A model generated the notes under the pieces. That model did not search any database and was not told where the DNA came from. It saw nothing but the letters and a program-made list of their open reading frames with translations. Both the position numbers and the translations under genes were made by a program. Positions 7,540 to 16,257 of a stretch of DNA of 64,000 nt are shown here, in pieces; position 1 is the first letter of the stretch; the number at the start of each line of letters is the position of its first letter. The stretch is from Halomonas sp. 'Soap Lake #6' (lineage in GTDB: Bacteria > Pseudomonadota > Gammaproteobacteria > Pseudomonadales > Halomonadaceae), in the NCBI RefSeq assembly GCF_003031405.1, contig NZ_CP020469.1:2046001-2110000 (forward strand). Direction: 5' to 3'.

Positions 7540-8025
7540 ATGATGGCTGATGCTATTTGGAGCGTCGGAATGGTAGCAAAGCGCTGCGGCATTAAGGTCA
7601 GCACCTTGCATTATTACGAGCAGCAAGGCCTGATCCACAGCTGGCGTAATGCGGGTAACCAGCGACGTTATAAGCCAGAAGTGCTCAGGAGAATTTCAGT
7701 AATTAAAGCAGCACAGAAAGTAGGCGTTAGCCTGGAAGAGATTAAACAGGCCTTTGAATCATTACCCAATAACCGCACACCAACGGTTGAGGACTGGAAG
7801 CGCCTTTCTAAAAACTGGCAGCAGATGCTTGATGGCCGTATTGCTTATCTGCAAACGCTACGCGATAACCTGGCTGGCTGCATCGGCTGTGGTTGCCTAA
7901 GCATGACTAATTGCCCGCTCTATAACCCAGATGACAAACTGGCCGCATTAGGCAGTGGCCCGGTGATTCTGGATCAGGCAGAGCAACGGGCGGGAGCACA
8001 CCAAGAACCAAATACCAGTTCATAG
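7540..8025 (+). CDS. soxR: SoxR, redox-sensing MerR-family activator
   Basis: A 161-residue MerR-family protein with the N-terminal winged helix (WSVGMVAKRCGIKVSTLHYY), a dimerisation helix, and the SoxR-diagnostic [2Fe-2S] cluster motif C-x2-C-x-C-x5-C ([12 protein letters not shown], residues about 122-133). The cluster is oxidised by redox-cycling drugs or superoxide, switching the protein to an activator. AGGGGGTG precedes tandem ATGs at 7540/7543. It sits divergent from the VOC-flavodoxin pair across the sox box. No soxS is present, as in most non-enteric bacteria, where SoxR directly controls a few genes. A second, different SoxR is at 20431-20886. Confidence 0.95.
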   Translation: MMADAIWSVGMVAKRCGIKVSTLHYYEQQGLIHSWRNAGNQRRYKPEVLRRISVIKAAQKVGVSLEEIKQAFESLPNNRTPTVEDWKRLSKNWQQMLDGRIAYLQTLRDNLAGCIGCGCLSMTNCPLYNPDDKLAALGSGPVILDQAEQRAGAHQEPNTSS

Positions 8026-8106
8026 CCCTTTAAATATATCCATCAAGGCTCCTGGGTATCTGTCAGGATTAAGGTGTGGTGCTAGCTTGTGGCACTCTAG
8101 TGCAGC

Positions 8107-8143
8107 GATGAAAAATTCTCGGCGAAGCGGAGAGTTTTTCATC
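8107..8143. terminator. Bidirectional hairpin between convergent genes
   Basis: GATGAAAAATTCTC pairs with GAGAGTTTTTCATC across an 8-9 nt loop (one G-U pair). With A5/T5 runs in the arms it can end transcription from both soxR and the opposing 8200-8757 gene. Confidence 0.55.
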
Positions 8144-8199
8144 CATATAATACAACCAAAATATGTCATTAGATCGAAGGGCTGGATTGATGACGTTCA

Positions 8200-8757
8200 T
8201 TAGCGATTGAGACTGGGTGGAATATCCCAAAGCTGTACCTCGATATAAAGCTCGAAATCAGTTTCCCAATAACGCTCGTAAGGTACCAAGTGATCATGAG
8301 CAGGAACCCCGAACCGTGTAACAAGCTCACTCACCTCGCTTAGCAGAAACACTTGATTGTAGTAAGGCTTATCGTCTCGGGTTAACGCAATAAAGCTATC
8401 CGGATAGGTCAAAGACGTCACTTCAGGGTCAAGCTCCGAGAATGGGATTTTCAATTCACGTTGATGAGCGTTCAAATCACGAAACCACGGGGATTCTCCC
8501 AGAACCAGATAAAAGGGATGACGGCGGCGTGGCTTCCCTCCTCGCGCAATAAAGAGCTCTCGCAGCCGAGTTTCAACCTTACGCCGAACCCCAATGTAGT
8601 TCCTACCAAAGCGCCGCCGGTAGCCAGGGTCACGCTGATGTCGAGTCAAGAGATCTAAGAACACGGGATCTTCAGAACCAGCTGAAAGCTCTGAGAGGCT
8701 CCGAAACGGGCCAGTCTCAGGCAAATAATAGTGGGTAGCAAAGTCTGGGATTTTCAT
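8200..8757 (-). CDS. Unrecognised 185-residue protein
   Basis: I do not recognise a family. The protein opens MKIPDFATHYYLPETGPFRSL, has a very basic middle (GYRRRFGRNYIGVRRKVE, then RGGKPRRRHPFYL) and a C-terminal half rich in aromatic and acidic residues. No signal peptide or membrane helix is seen. The GKPRRRHPFYLVLGESPWF block looks like the most structured part. A decayed copy of its 5' end lies at 10252-10400, so the gene or its cassette was once duplicated nearby. It lies downstream of the methyltransferase gene on the same strand, separated by a possible attC site. Confidence 0.7.
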   Translation of the reverse strand: MKIPDFATHYYLPETGPFRSLSELSAGSEDPVFLDLLTRHQRDPGYRRRFGRNYIGVRRKVETRLRELFIARGGKPRRRHPFYLVLGESPWFRDLNAHQRELKIPFSELDPEVTSLTYPDSFIALTRDDKPYYNQVFLLSEVSELVTRFGVPAHDHLVPYERYWETDFELYIEVQLWDIPPSLNR

Positions 8758-8854
8758 CGGTGTGTAGCGACTCCCTCATAGCTTTGCGGTTGTAGCCGGA
8801 TGAGATACCAGCGAACAACTAAATGCTGCAGCCTACTCAAACGAGGAGTTAGGC
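8758..8854 (-). other. Possible degenerate attC site between two cassette-like genes
   Basis: The methyltransferase stop codon sits inside GCCTAAC (8848-8854 read on the minus strand), the classical attC R'' core overlapping a gene's TAA. ACTCCTC downstream can pair with GAGGGAGT near 8770, but the expected second core (GTTRRRY) is not clear. Read on the minus strand, the site would follow the methyltransferase gene. Confidence 0.35.
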
Positions 8855-9430
8855 GTCGCTTCGCTCAAGCACGACCTCCCACAGCGCTTTTGGTTTGACA
8901 TACTTGTTGGTGACATAGTGCTCCATTGAGAGCGTGTTCCAACCGTCATTGAACAGTAACTCAACAGCGGCTCTATCGAAGAAGCGCTTAGGATTGCCCT
9001 TCACAAGAAATAAGTTTGGTTCAAGCTCCGCATGACCACTAGCCCCAAAATTATGATCCTGGGTGGAGTTGAGACGGCAGAGCAGGATGCCTCCAGGTCG
9101 CAATGTGGAATGAATCCGCTGGACGATGGCTTGAGTTTCGTCCCAAGCGAAGTAGTGTAGCGATAGGCTCGCCACAATGACGCCCGCCGCACGAACCTGC
9201 TCAGGGAATGGTTCACGAATATCTCTGCACTGTACCGTAGCAGACGGAACTCTTACGCTGGTGACACCCACTGCCGCACGAGACAGATCGAAAGCGAAGA
9301 CGCTGAGTCCGGCGCTAGCCATTATGGCCGTGTCATCTCCGTGCCCGCATCCAATTTCAAGAACAACACCTGTGCCAGCGCGTTCGCGCAATAGCGGCAG
9401 CCAACGATTGAGCCAAGGGTCGGTGATCAT
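8849..9430 (-). CDS. Class I SAM-dependent methyltransferase
   Basis: A 193-residue Rossmann-fold methyltransferase: motif I VVLEIGCGHGDDTAIM (SAM binding), acidic loop VFAFDLSRAA, motif with CRDIREPFPEQ, and the post-motif strand RPGGILLCRLNS. The closing part FDRAAVELLFNDGWNTL followed by KPKALWEVVLER suggests a small-molecule or tellurite-type (TehB-like) methyltransferase, but the acceptor cannot be assigned. AAGGAG precedes the start. Stop codon overlaps an attC-like GCCTAAC. Confidence 0.87.
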   Translation of the reverse strand: MITDPWLNRWLPLLRERAGTGVVLEIGCGHGDDTAIMASAGLSVFAFDLSRAAVGVTSVRVPSATVQCRDIREPFPEQVRAAGVIVASLSLHYFAWDETQAIVQRIHSTLRPGGILLCRLNSTQDHNFGASGHAELEPNLFLVKGNPKRFFDRAAVELLFNDGWNTLSMEHYVTNKYVKPKALWEVVLERSDA

Positions 9431-9509
9431 TGATTTTGAGGCTCCTTACATCCGGGCTCAGTCACTTATTTGGAGTGATAACGGAAAATAAATTGGCTGC
9501 AGCTTCTTG

Positions 9510-10130
9510 TCAGACGCCAGCGCTACGTAACTCACTGACTGAAGGCCTGCTCAGCAAATCGTTGAGATGTGAGCGCACCTCCGACCATTCACCCTGATGT
9601 AGGCTATACATAACGGTATCGCGGATTGTGCCATCGCGGCGCAGCTTGTGCCCACGGATCACTCCATCTTTCTTGGCGCCCAGGCGTTCAATCGCACGCT
9701 GGCTCGCGACGTTAAAATTATCGGTGCGCCAACCGACTACGTTACAGCCCAGTGTTTCAAAAGCGTGCGTCAACAGCAGTAGCTTACACGTGGTATTAAC
9801 ATGCGTACGCTGAACGCGTTTGGCATACCACGTATAGCCAATTTCCACTCGCTTTTCAGCGGGTAGAATATCGTGATAACTCGTGGAGCCAAGCACCGCA
9901 CCACTAGCCTCTTCAATAACAGCGAAAGCGAGGCGGTGGCCTTCCTCAAAGTTTTTTAAAGCAATATCAATGTAGCCCCGCGTCTCCTCGGGCGCAGGCA
10001 CCGATGTGATACGGAGGTTCCACAACTCGCCATCCGCAGCTGCAGCGCGCAGGCCGGATTCATGGTCGAGTGTTAATGGCACGAGCTTAATGCCGTGTGC
10101 GGCTAGCGTAATAGGTTCAACAAAGGCCAT
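9510..10130 (-). CDS. GNAT acetyltransferase (RimJ/RimL type)
   Basis: A 206-residue acetyltransferase. The sequence LVPLTLDHESGLRAAAADG followed by a VEIGYTWY strand and AFETLGCNVVGWRTDNFN is typical of the RimJ/RimL group, which acetylates protein N-termini or small molecules. The last strand RDTVMYSLHQGEW also fits. The start at 10130 (MAFVEPITLAAHG) fits family starts; the longer frame adds 24 unrelated residues. The acetyl-CoA loop is non-canonical (YAKRVQRTHVNTTCK where R-x-x-G-x-G is usual), as seen in some RimL relatives. Acceptor unknown. Confidence 0.83.
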   Translation of the reverse strand: MAFVEPITLAAHGIKLVPLTLDHESGLRAAAADGELWNLRITSVPAPEETRGYIDIALKNFEEGHRLAFAVIEEASGAVLGSTSYHDILPAEKRVEIGYTWYAKRVQRTHVNTTCKLLLLTHAFETLGCNVVGWRTDNFNVASQRAIERLGAKKDGVIRGHKLRRDGTIRDTVMYSLHQGEWSEVRSHLNDLLSRPSVSELRSAGV

Positions 10131-10251
10131 GTGCCACCAATTATCTCTTCGTGGAAAAAGGGAAAATCTGCCGCTACTCAGCACGTGCGGCTTTGTAATC
10201 AATTATTTTTCAAAAGCATAGCGTAGGGGTACAAAACAAGCCATTAGGCTG

Positions 10252-10400
10252 TTAACCAAGACCACGCTGATGACGAGTCAGGAGGTCTTGGAACACGGTA
10301 TATTCAGAGCCAACCGCAAGCTCTGAGAAACTCCGAAACGGGCCAGTCTTAGACAAATAATAGTAGTAGTGAATTTTGGGAGTTTTATCAGTGTGCTGTC
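10252..10400 (-). pseudogene. Decayed copy of the 5' end of the 8200-8757 gene
   Basis: Read on the minus strand, 10400 to 10252 aligns over about 145 bp with the first 48 codons and leader of the 8200-8757 gene, including the shared block CTCCGAAACGGGCCAGTCT (read on the plus strand). Indels and a lost ATG break the frame. The leader just upstream (10421-10445) resembles the leader of the 8849-9430 gene instead. This is the only content of the 339-bp gap between two GNAT genes. Confidence 0.75.
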
Positions 10401-10469
10401 GACGCTTCTTATACCTTCAGTGATTGAGTTTGAGGCTCCTAACGTCATATCGTGTCCATTCCCTGTGCG

Positions 10470-11027
10470 CTAAGGGGTAAACTGATCACTAGCCAGCCTG
10501 CCATATAGCGCGGAATCCGATACAACCCCATTGATTTCCCACCGTTGCCTTAACAGGCCCTCTTGAGAAAAACCGAGCTTTTCTAATGCTTTCGCTGAGG
10601 AGTGATTGTCAGGGTCGATTTCCGCCTCAATTCGACGCAGTTTCAAGGAGTTAAAACCATACTGAATTAATGCTTCCCCTGCCTCACCAATATAACCCTT
10701 ACCCCAACAGGTTCGGCTTAAACCAAAACCAACCTCTGCACGTTTGGACCCTTCGTCGTAACTGAACAGCATACATTTTCCAGCCAACTCACCTGTAGAC
10801 TTGACATATATGCCGAGCACAAGCGATTCCTGACGTGACATCGAATCGTTGCTGGCACTTATGAAGCTGTAAGCATCCTGAATTCCCTCCCAAGGTGCTG
10901 TATTCCAGTATTTCATAACCTCAGGGTCAGAGAATATTGCTAGCAAGCTCGCCGCATCATCAGTTTCTAAGGGCTTTAGTATTAAGCGCTCGGTTTCAAT
11001 AAACGGAAAAAAGAGCTCTCCTGACAT
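10470..11027 (-). CDS. GNAT acetyltransferase (RimL-like)
   Basis: A 185-residue GNAT protein: FIETERLILKPLETDDAASL opening, the acetyl-CoA loop SRTCWGKGYIGEAGEALI, NSLKLRRIEAEIDPDN and SAKALEKLGFSQEG, the complete RimL-type motif set. The start MSGELFF at 11027 is chosen because GGAGG lies 7 nt upstream; longer frames add up to seven residues. Acceptor unknown. Stand-alone minus-strand gene. Confidence 0.88.
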   Translation of the reverse strand: MSGELFFPFIETERLILKPLETDDAASLLAIFSDPEVMKYWNTAPWEGIQDAYSFISASNDSMSRQESLVLGIYVKSTGELAGKCMLFSYDEGSKRAEVGFGLSRTCWGKGYIGEAGEALIQYGFNSLKLRRIEAEIDPDNHSSAKALEKLGFSQEGLLRQRWEINGVVSDSALYGRLASDQFTP

Positions 11028-11242
11028 TTCAACCTCCATATTAAGCACATAGTTACGCCACCATCAGCAGCGTTATAGCCGCCATATTCTCCGGCTAGGA
11101 TAAGAGTTACACATTGCCACGAACTCTACGGCCATAAACGATGAGAGGAACGTGTGCTCGGCGACCGTTTAATAGCTTAGGTTATTCTTTGATGGCTCGT
11201 TCGAGCTCAGAGAGACCATTGATTGCAAGCCGCTATCTTATG

Positions 11243-11605
11243 CTTTATTGATGCAATCATACTCTATTCATAAATTTGGCTTAGGTCACGCGGCGTTGCA
11301 AGATATTCATCCTTTACTAAGCTTACGCGGCTTGGCCACCATCGCGGGTGCCTTATGGCTCGTTCCTCGCCAAGCGTTACACCGCGCTACAAATATGCAA
11401 CATTTTGATTTTAATGATTTTGTAGTGCGTGGTAAGCGAAGCGCACCTGCAATAGCAGCCCGGCATACAATAGATTGATTTAAAAGACTTTGTAGTGCGT
11501 GGTAAGCGAAGCGCACCCGCAATAGTAGCCCGGCATGCAATAGATTGATGTTAAAGACTTTGTAGTGCGTGGTAAGCGAAGCGCACCCGCAATAGTGGCC
11601 CAGCG
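11243..11605. repeat. Partial copy of the ~430-bp dispersed repeat, with three 70-bp tandem units
   Basis: From 11243 the sequence follows the 3' two-thirds of the repeat found whole at 17186, 23712 and 41124 (ATCATACTCTATTCATAAA..., then GCTCGTTCCTCGCCAAGCG). The terminal module TGTAGTGCGTGGTAAGCGAA is present three times at exactly 70-bp spacing (11421, 11491, 11561). The module itself is an imperfect hairpin (GTGCG...CGCAC). The left half of the repeat is absent. No gene was found between 11028 and 11789. Confidence 0.85.
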
Positions 11606-11789
11606 AGAATACAACTCTGAATTGTTTGCTGGGAGTAATTTCACCAGACCACGATGACGTTAGCTTTGCGAAGTATCTAGGAGTGGGTATATTGGATTTC
11701 TTCAGGTGATTTAGGGACCGGGGCTAGATAGACGTGTACTTCCCCAGGACGAGGCCCGACACAGACATCAGAGACCCTAGAGAGTTAGC

Positions 11790-12542
11790 ATGGATTCGGT
11801 GATTTTTATTGTAGTCCTCGGCGCTATTGTAGCCGGATTTGTGCAAGGTCTATCTGGTTTTGCCTTCGGTTTAACCGCTATGTCGTTTTGGGTTTGGGTG
11901 CTCGATCCTAAGCTGGCGGCAGCCTTAGCCGTGTTCGGGGCCTTGACGGGACAAATTATTGCAGCGGTGACCGTGCGTCGCGGCTTCAGTGTGAGCAGGC
12001 TGGCGCCTTTCTTATTCGGAGGCCTGCTGGGTATCCCACTTGGCGTGGCGGTATTACCTGCCTTGGATATCGAGTTGTTCAAAGCGATTCTTGGAGGATT
12101 CCTGGTTCTCTGGTGCCCTCTCATGCTGGCGGCAAAAAATATGCCTAGAATAACGGCAGGTGGAAAGGTCGCGGATGGCCTAATAGGTGGCATTGGAGGG
12201 ATCATGGGCGGTATCGGAGGATTTACTGGTACCGTTCCGACCTTATGGTGCACGTTGCGGGGCTTCGACAAGGATGAGCAGCGTTCAATAATCCAGAACT
12301 TCAATCTTGCGGCGCTCGTTGTAACCATGGGTATTTATATTGCAAAGAATATTGTTACAACCGAGATGGTGCCAATGTTTGCCATCGTTGCGCCCGCTAT
12401 GCTTGTTCCAACGCTATTGGGTGGGCGAATGTATGTTGGTATTTCGGAAACGGCCTTCAAAAAGCTGGTATTGAGCCTTCTGATTTGCTCTGGTGTAGCG
12501 CTGCTTGCCTCGTCGGTACCCCAGTTGATCCAGCGCCTATGA
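11790..12542 (+). CDS. TauE/SafE-family sulfite/anion exporter
   Basis: A 250-residue integral membrane protein with about seven to eight hydrophobic segments and the two internal repeats of the TauE/SafE family: GFVQGLSGFAFGLTAMSFW at residues 16-34 and GGIGGIMGGIGGFTGTVPTLW in the second half (split here as GGIGGIMGG and FTGTVPTLW). Members move sulfite, sulfoacetate or other organosulfur anions out of the cell. Alone on the plus strand, converging with the flavoprotein gene at 12607. Confidence 0.88.
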   Translation: MDSVIFIVVLGAIVAGFVQGLSGFAFGLTAMSFWVWVLDPKLAAALAVFGALTGQIIAAVTVRRGFSVSRLAPFLFGGLLGIPLGVAVLPALDIELFKAILGGFLVLWCPLMLAAKNMPRITAGGKVADGLIGGIGGIMGGIGGFTGTVPTLWCTLRGFDKDEQRSIIQNFNLAALVVTMGIYIAKNIVTTEMVPMFAIVAPAMLVPTLLGGRMYVGISETAFKKLVLSLLICSGVALLASSVPQLIQRL

Positions 12543-12606
12543 AAAGGCCCAAAGCCGCTAAAGGTGGCTTGCCATATCTATCACCCCATTCGGTTCCATC
12601 TGCTGT

Positions 12607-13689
12607 TCACTGCCGCCGTTGCCAGAAGGTCTCCTGGCTGAAATGCCTTGGCCCCTGATAGCTGGCCTTAAGGTGCCAGAGATAGCGCTGGCTGACTGCT
12701 TGCATCTCCTGCTGGTAGGCACCCAGTGATTGGTGCAAGCCAGACTCGATGATCTTGGCCGCACTGGTTGCCGAGGCCAAGGAATGAAAGAGCCCTTGGG
12801 AAGCGAGTGGATCGAAGGCCAGCAGGGCATCCCCGATGGCCAGAAACCCCGGACCTGCTTTCGGCAACTGTTCCACTTCCAACAGTGAGGTGCCCGCCGG
12901 TCGGCCACGTATACGGGCAGGCGCTAGTCCCTCCAGCACCTCAGCCAACAGAGCATGCTCCCTGGCTCGGGCCAGAAAGGCGTCGGGGCGGCGCAGCAGC
13001 TGACGGCACAGCGGGTCATCGATGTCCATATGGTAGGCCAACACCCGCTGCCTTTGAGGCAGGGGCACCGTATACCACCAGCCACGGGCATCCGCCTGAA
13101 TGCGCATAGTAGCGTCCTGGCTATCGGCCGCCTGGTCCAGAAAACTGTAGAGGCACAGCAGAGGAGCATCGGCGTAGCGCCGTAATCCCAATCGGCGCCC
13201 CAAGTGCCCACTGCGGCCCGTGGCGTCAACCAACACCGGCGCCTTGAACGATCCCAGTGTCGTGTCCAGGTGCCACTGGCCCTGACGATGGCGGATATCC
13301 ACTTGCTTACAGCCCTCCCCTAGCGTCACCCCGACATCCAGGGCTCGCCGACGCAGCATCTGCTCAAACTCCCGCCGATCCAGATACCACCCGGGGCCAG
13401 CTGGGTCCTGGATGGCATCCCTCCAGACCGGCTTGTCATCGTCCCACACCGATACTGCAGCGCCCCGCTCCCGGTGTCCCGCGTCCCGGAAAGCAGCCAT
13501 CAGGTTAAGACGCTGCAGCAGCACGGCGGCCGCTCCCGGCAGGGACTCCCCAATGGGGCTAGACCTGACCGGAAGAGCCCGGCGTTCCAGAACCAGCACC
13601 CGATGCTCCGGCCGCAGCAGAGTGCCGAGCGCCAGCCCCGCGGGCCCGGCACCGACAACCACTACATCGAAGGGACGATAGTCGGCCAT
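12607..13689 (-). CDS. lodB: FAD-dependent maturase of LodA/GoxA-type oxidase (LodB-like)
   Basis: A 360-residue flavoprotein with N-terminal dinucleotide fold VVVVGAGPAGLALGTLL (residues 9-25), a central DRREFEQMLRRRA element and a second FAD motif GPGFLAIGDALLAFDPLASQG. This layout is shared by tryptophan halogenase-like proteins and by LodB/GoxB, the partners that modify the quinone-cofactor residues of LodA/GoxA oxidases. The neighbour decides: its ATG overlaps the stop of a LodA-like gene by one base (TAATG). GC content is clearly higher than in surrounding genes, suggesting the pair was acquired together. Confidence 0.78.
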   Translation of the reverse strand: MADYRPFDVVVVGAGPAGLALGTLLRPEHRVLVLERRALPVRSSPIGESLPGAAAVLLQRLNLMAAFRDAGHRERGAAVSVWDDDKPVWRDAIQDPAGPGWYLDRREFEQMLRRRALDVGVTLGEGCKQVDIRHRQGQWHLDTTLGSFKAPVLVDATGRSGHLGRRLGLRRYADAPLLCLYSFLDQAADSQDATMRIQADARGWWYTVPLPQRQRVLAYHMDIDDPLCRQLLRRPDAFLARAREHALLAEVLEGLAPARIRGRPAGTSLLEVEQLPKAGPGFLAIGDALLAFDPLASQGLFHSLASATSAAKIIESGLHQSLGAYQQEMQAVSQRYLWHLKASYQGPRHFSQETFWQRRQ

Positions 13690-15517
13690 TAGCGGCCGCG
13701 TCGTTGGGCGATCAACAGCTTACGCATTCCCTTGTCGGTGTCGTGCCGTTCCTCGGGCGTCATGTCACGGCCGCCTCTGTCCTCGACCTGCATCTGCGGC
13801 GGGAAATCGGGATCCCCACTGAGCCCTGGCCGCACCTCCACTACCCCCATCTGATCGAAATCAGTCACCATTCTCGCCAGCTGTTGCTTGTGGTCAGGGC
13901 CCAAGGTGCGGTCCCAGTCGGCGCGATGATGGTAGGCAGCCAGACGCTCTTCCCTCGACAGCGAGTCGTTCATCACCGTGTCATAGTTCTCCTTGCTCAG
14001 CACCTGATTGGGTACCCGAGCGGGCCAGAAGGTGGGCAAATAGGGATCGTATTCGGTGTCGTAGCCGGAGCGGCAACTGGCTGTGTCGGTTTGCCAGGGG
14101 ATGGCCATCCAACGGGTGATGGAGCCGGGGAATTGGCCGTACAGAGGGCCGTTATAGGACTTCGCCATGGCCGGCGTCAGCGTCGTGCCGTAGTCCGGTT
14201 CCGGGTCGTTGGGATCGCGGTGGCGCCAGCGGTAGGGCTCCATATACATGGTGCTGTGGCGTACCGGCCAAGTCATCTCACACCCCGGATGGAAAGCGTC
14301 GGCGATGCAAAACTCCAGCGCCGCCCTGTCCAGCATGGCGGGCTGCTGCTCCAACGGTACCTCGTCAATGCTTTCAGGCGGCTGCCGATACGGATCGTAG
14401 TCCGCCTCGAAATCCCCTTCTGCCCACTTATCCAGCAGAGCCAGTTGAGTAGTGGTCAGGGCATTCATGGCGTCGGGCACCCTGGGCATGGGGACGTTCA
14501 TGGCATCGCCATAGACCCAGGGCCATGGCTTCATGGAGATGTCGCCGTCCTGGGGATTGCGGAAGCTATTGACCACGGTGCGCCTGAGCTCGGCGTAGGT
14601 TTCGCCCGGTTCAGCCAGTTGCGACAGGTAGCGGGGTTCCAGGAAGTGCTGGGGCATGCCATAGCCGAAGCCAGCGGCAAAGCCCGCATTCATCCATTGT
14701 AGATCGCACATGGCTTTGAGGATGGGCAGTATGTCGTCGCTGAAGGAGGGCCTGGTGGGTGCCGGTAACTGACCAGCCTGGATAGCCACATCCGTCATCA
14801 GCGCATACATGGTACGCACCGCCTTCTGCTGGGGGCCATAATTGGGCGGAGCCACCACCACCCAGGCTGGAGTCACAGCAATCGGGCGGCCATTCACCAA
14901 TACTGTGGCCGTCACGGGACCGTCACTGGTGTCGTCATACCAGCCGTCGTTATTGGCGAAGGTGGGGGGGGCTTCCCCTGGTAGGAGGCGGAGAGCCCGT
15001 AGCCGCCGAAGACCTGCAGGCGACCAACGGCATCGGTGCGCAACTCCCCCAGTGGCACTTCTATTCCCATGAACGTGCCGCCCTGAAACTGAGCCAAGCC
15101 GGAGCAGGTATTGATGCTACGCGCGCCTGGGGTGATGGACAGATTGTGCCGATCCAACGCCACCTCGGCGTTACGACGCGTGGAAGGCGCTGCCGTCTGC
15201 GCTTCTGGGATATCCAGCGCGAGCTCGAAGTTGTACCAAGCCGCTTTATGGTTAGCTACCTCCACGGTCCAGGTGATCTGGGTGGCGGGATCCATGGTCA
15301 GCTCCCGCACTACCTGACCGTTGCCGTCGTAAGCGTAGATACGAAATTCGGCTACCTCGCGCTTCAAGGCACCGGTGGCGTCCCGATAAGCGCCCGGTTC
15401 CCTGGGCAGGGGCTCCGTGACCTGGGGGCCAATATAAAAACCGTCGGTTTGCTTGGAATTGCCGACCCTGGCGATACCGATAGCCGGGTGGATTTTGGCG
15501 TATGCGATCTCAGCCAT
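13689..15517 (-). pseudogene. lodA: LodA/GoxA-family quinone-cofactor oxidase, frameshifted at a C8 tract
   Basis: Two abutting frames together encode one LodA/GoxA-like oxidase of about 609 residues. The first (15517-14912) opens MAEIAYAKIHPAIGIARVGN, the family signature, and ends with an unrelated tail after GLSASYQGKPPP. The second resumes as TFANNDGWYDDTSDGPVTA in the shifted frame. The switch lies in a run of eight C (minus strand; plus 14964-14971); one added C restores the frame. Later segments HPGCEMTWPVRH and RWMAIPWQTD carry a Cys and Trp 62 residues apart, close to the spacing of the cysteine tryptophylquinone pair in LodA (established for LodA, inferred here). Such oxidases deaminate lysine or glycine and release peroxide. 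It may be inactive, phase-variable or a sequencing artefact. Confidence 0.75.
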
Positions 15518-15894
15518 CGGTCACTCCCTTTTTGTGTGGGACGACACCAAGAGGAATAGAGGCTCTGGCGCCGCGTAGGCTCATGAATCTCTGAACTGAA
15601 ACTGGAGAAATAGTACGGCTGGCTCAGAGGTACATTGCTGTATACAAAGATAGAACAAGACAGCTACTTATTCACCGCAAAAGGTAAATTTAATTTGGGT
15701 CTCATCTATTCGAATTACACTGCTACCTTTTACAAAGTAACTGGCCTCCCCCGCTTATGCGTTGTTTCTATTCAACCCTGTCCAAACCATTATCTTCTGT
15801 GATCGCTAAAATCAGCCAACTCACACTGTTAATGTTAATTTATAGACGCATGAATCTAGCTATTAAGATTAGTTTAAACTCCCAGATTCACAGA
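15518..15894. other. Gene-free stretch between lodA and IS remnant
   Basis: About 375 bp of lower-GC sequence between the GC-rich oxidase operon and the IS3-type remnant. It should hold the lodA promoter. I see no credible gene, repeat or strong hairpin. Confidence 0.5.
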
Positions 15895-16257
15895 TGGGCC
15901 TACCCCTATAAATTGGACACGCTTGCAGTTACTTTTCTCGAACTCAGCCGAAATCCGGTAGCCTAGGCGACTGTGCAGCCTTTCGCTGTTATAGAAGTCT
16001 TCAATATAGTTTTTATATGTTTGCGTAAATGACGCAACGTTATAAAGCTCGTCGCATGCATTCAGTAATGCCTGTGTCTTGCTCGCCCGGAACTCAATAC
16101 CTCGCGCCAGAGTGACAGCATGAAGGGGTATATCCAGAGCCTCTGCAATCCCCTTCACACTACGGTGGGCCTGATGGCTCCACTCTACGGCTTTGACCTT
16201 AAACTCAGTGCTGTACTGTTGTGTTTTCTTCCCCGTGATCATGCCTAACATCGTCAA
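15874..16257 (-). pseudogene. IS3-type transposase fusion remnant
   Basis: A 127-codon frame fusing the first ~50 residues of an IS3-type OrfA (helix-turn-helix SVKGIAEALDIPLHAV) to the last ~40 of OrfB (YIEDFYNSERLHSRLGYR, with the final Glu region of the DDE domain). The D, D and most of the catalytic core are missing, so it cannot be an active transposase. The frame runs out through the terminal repeat at 15895. Confidence 0.82.

Noticed and set aside
11421..11605. Regularly spaced repeats resembling a CRISPR array
   Set aside because: Only three units at 70 bp, the spacers between them are also repeated, and no cas genes are present. It is a tandem duplication inside a dispersed repeat.
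13704..14702. A 332-codon plus-strand open frame opposite the lodA-like gene
   Set aside because: It is antisense to strongly conserved LodA motifs in GC-rich DNA, has no recognisable domain and has a composition typical of a shadow frame.
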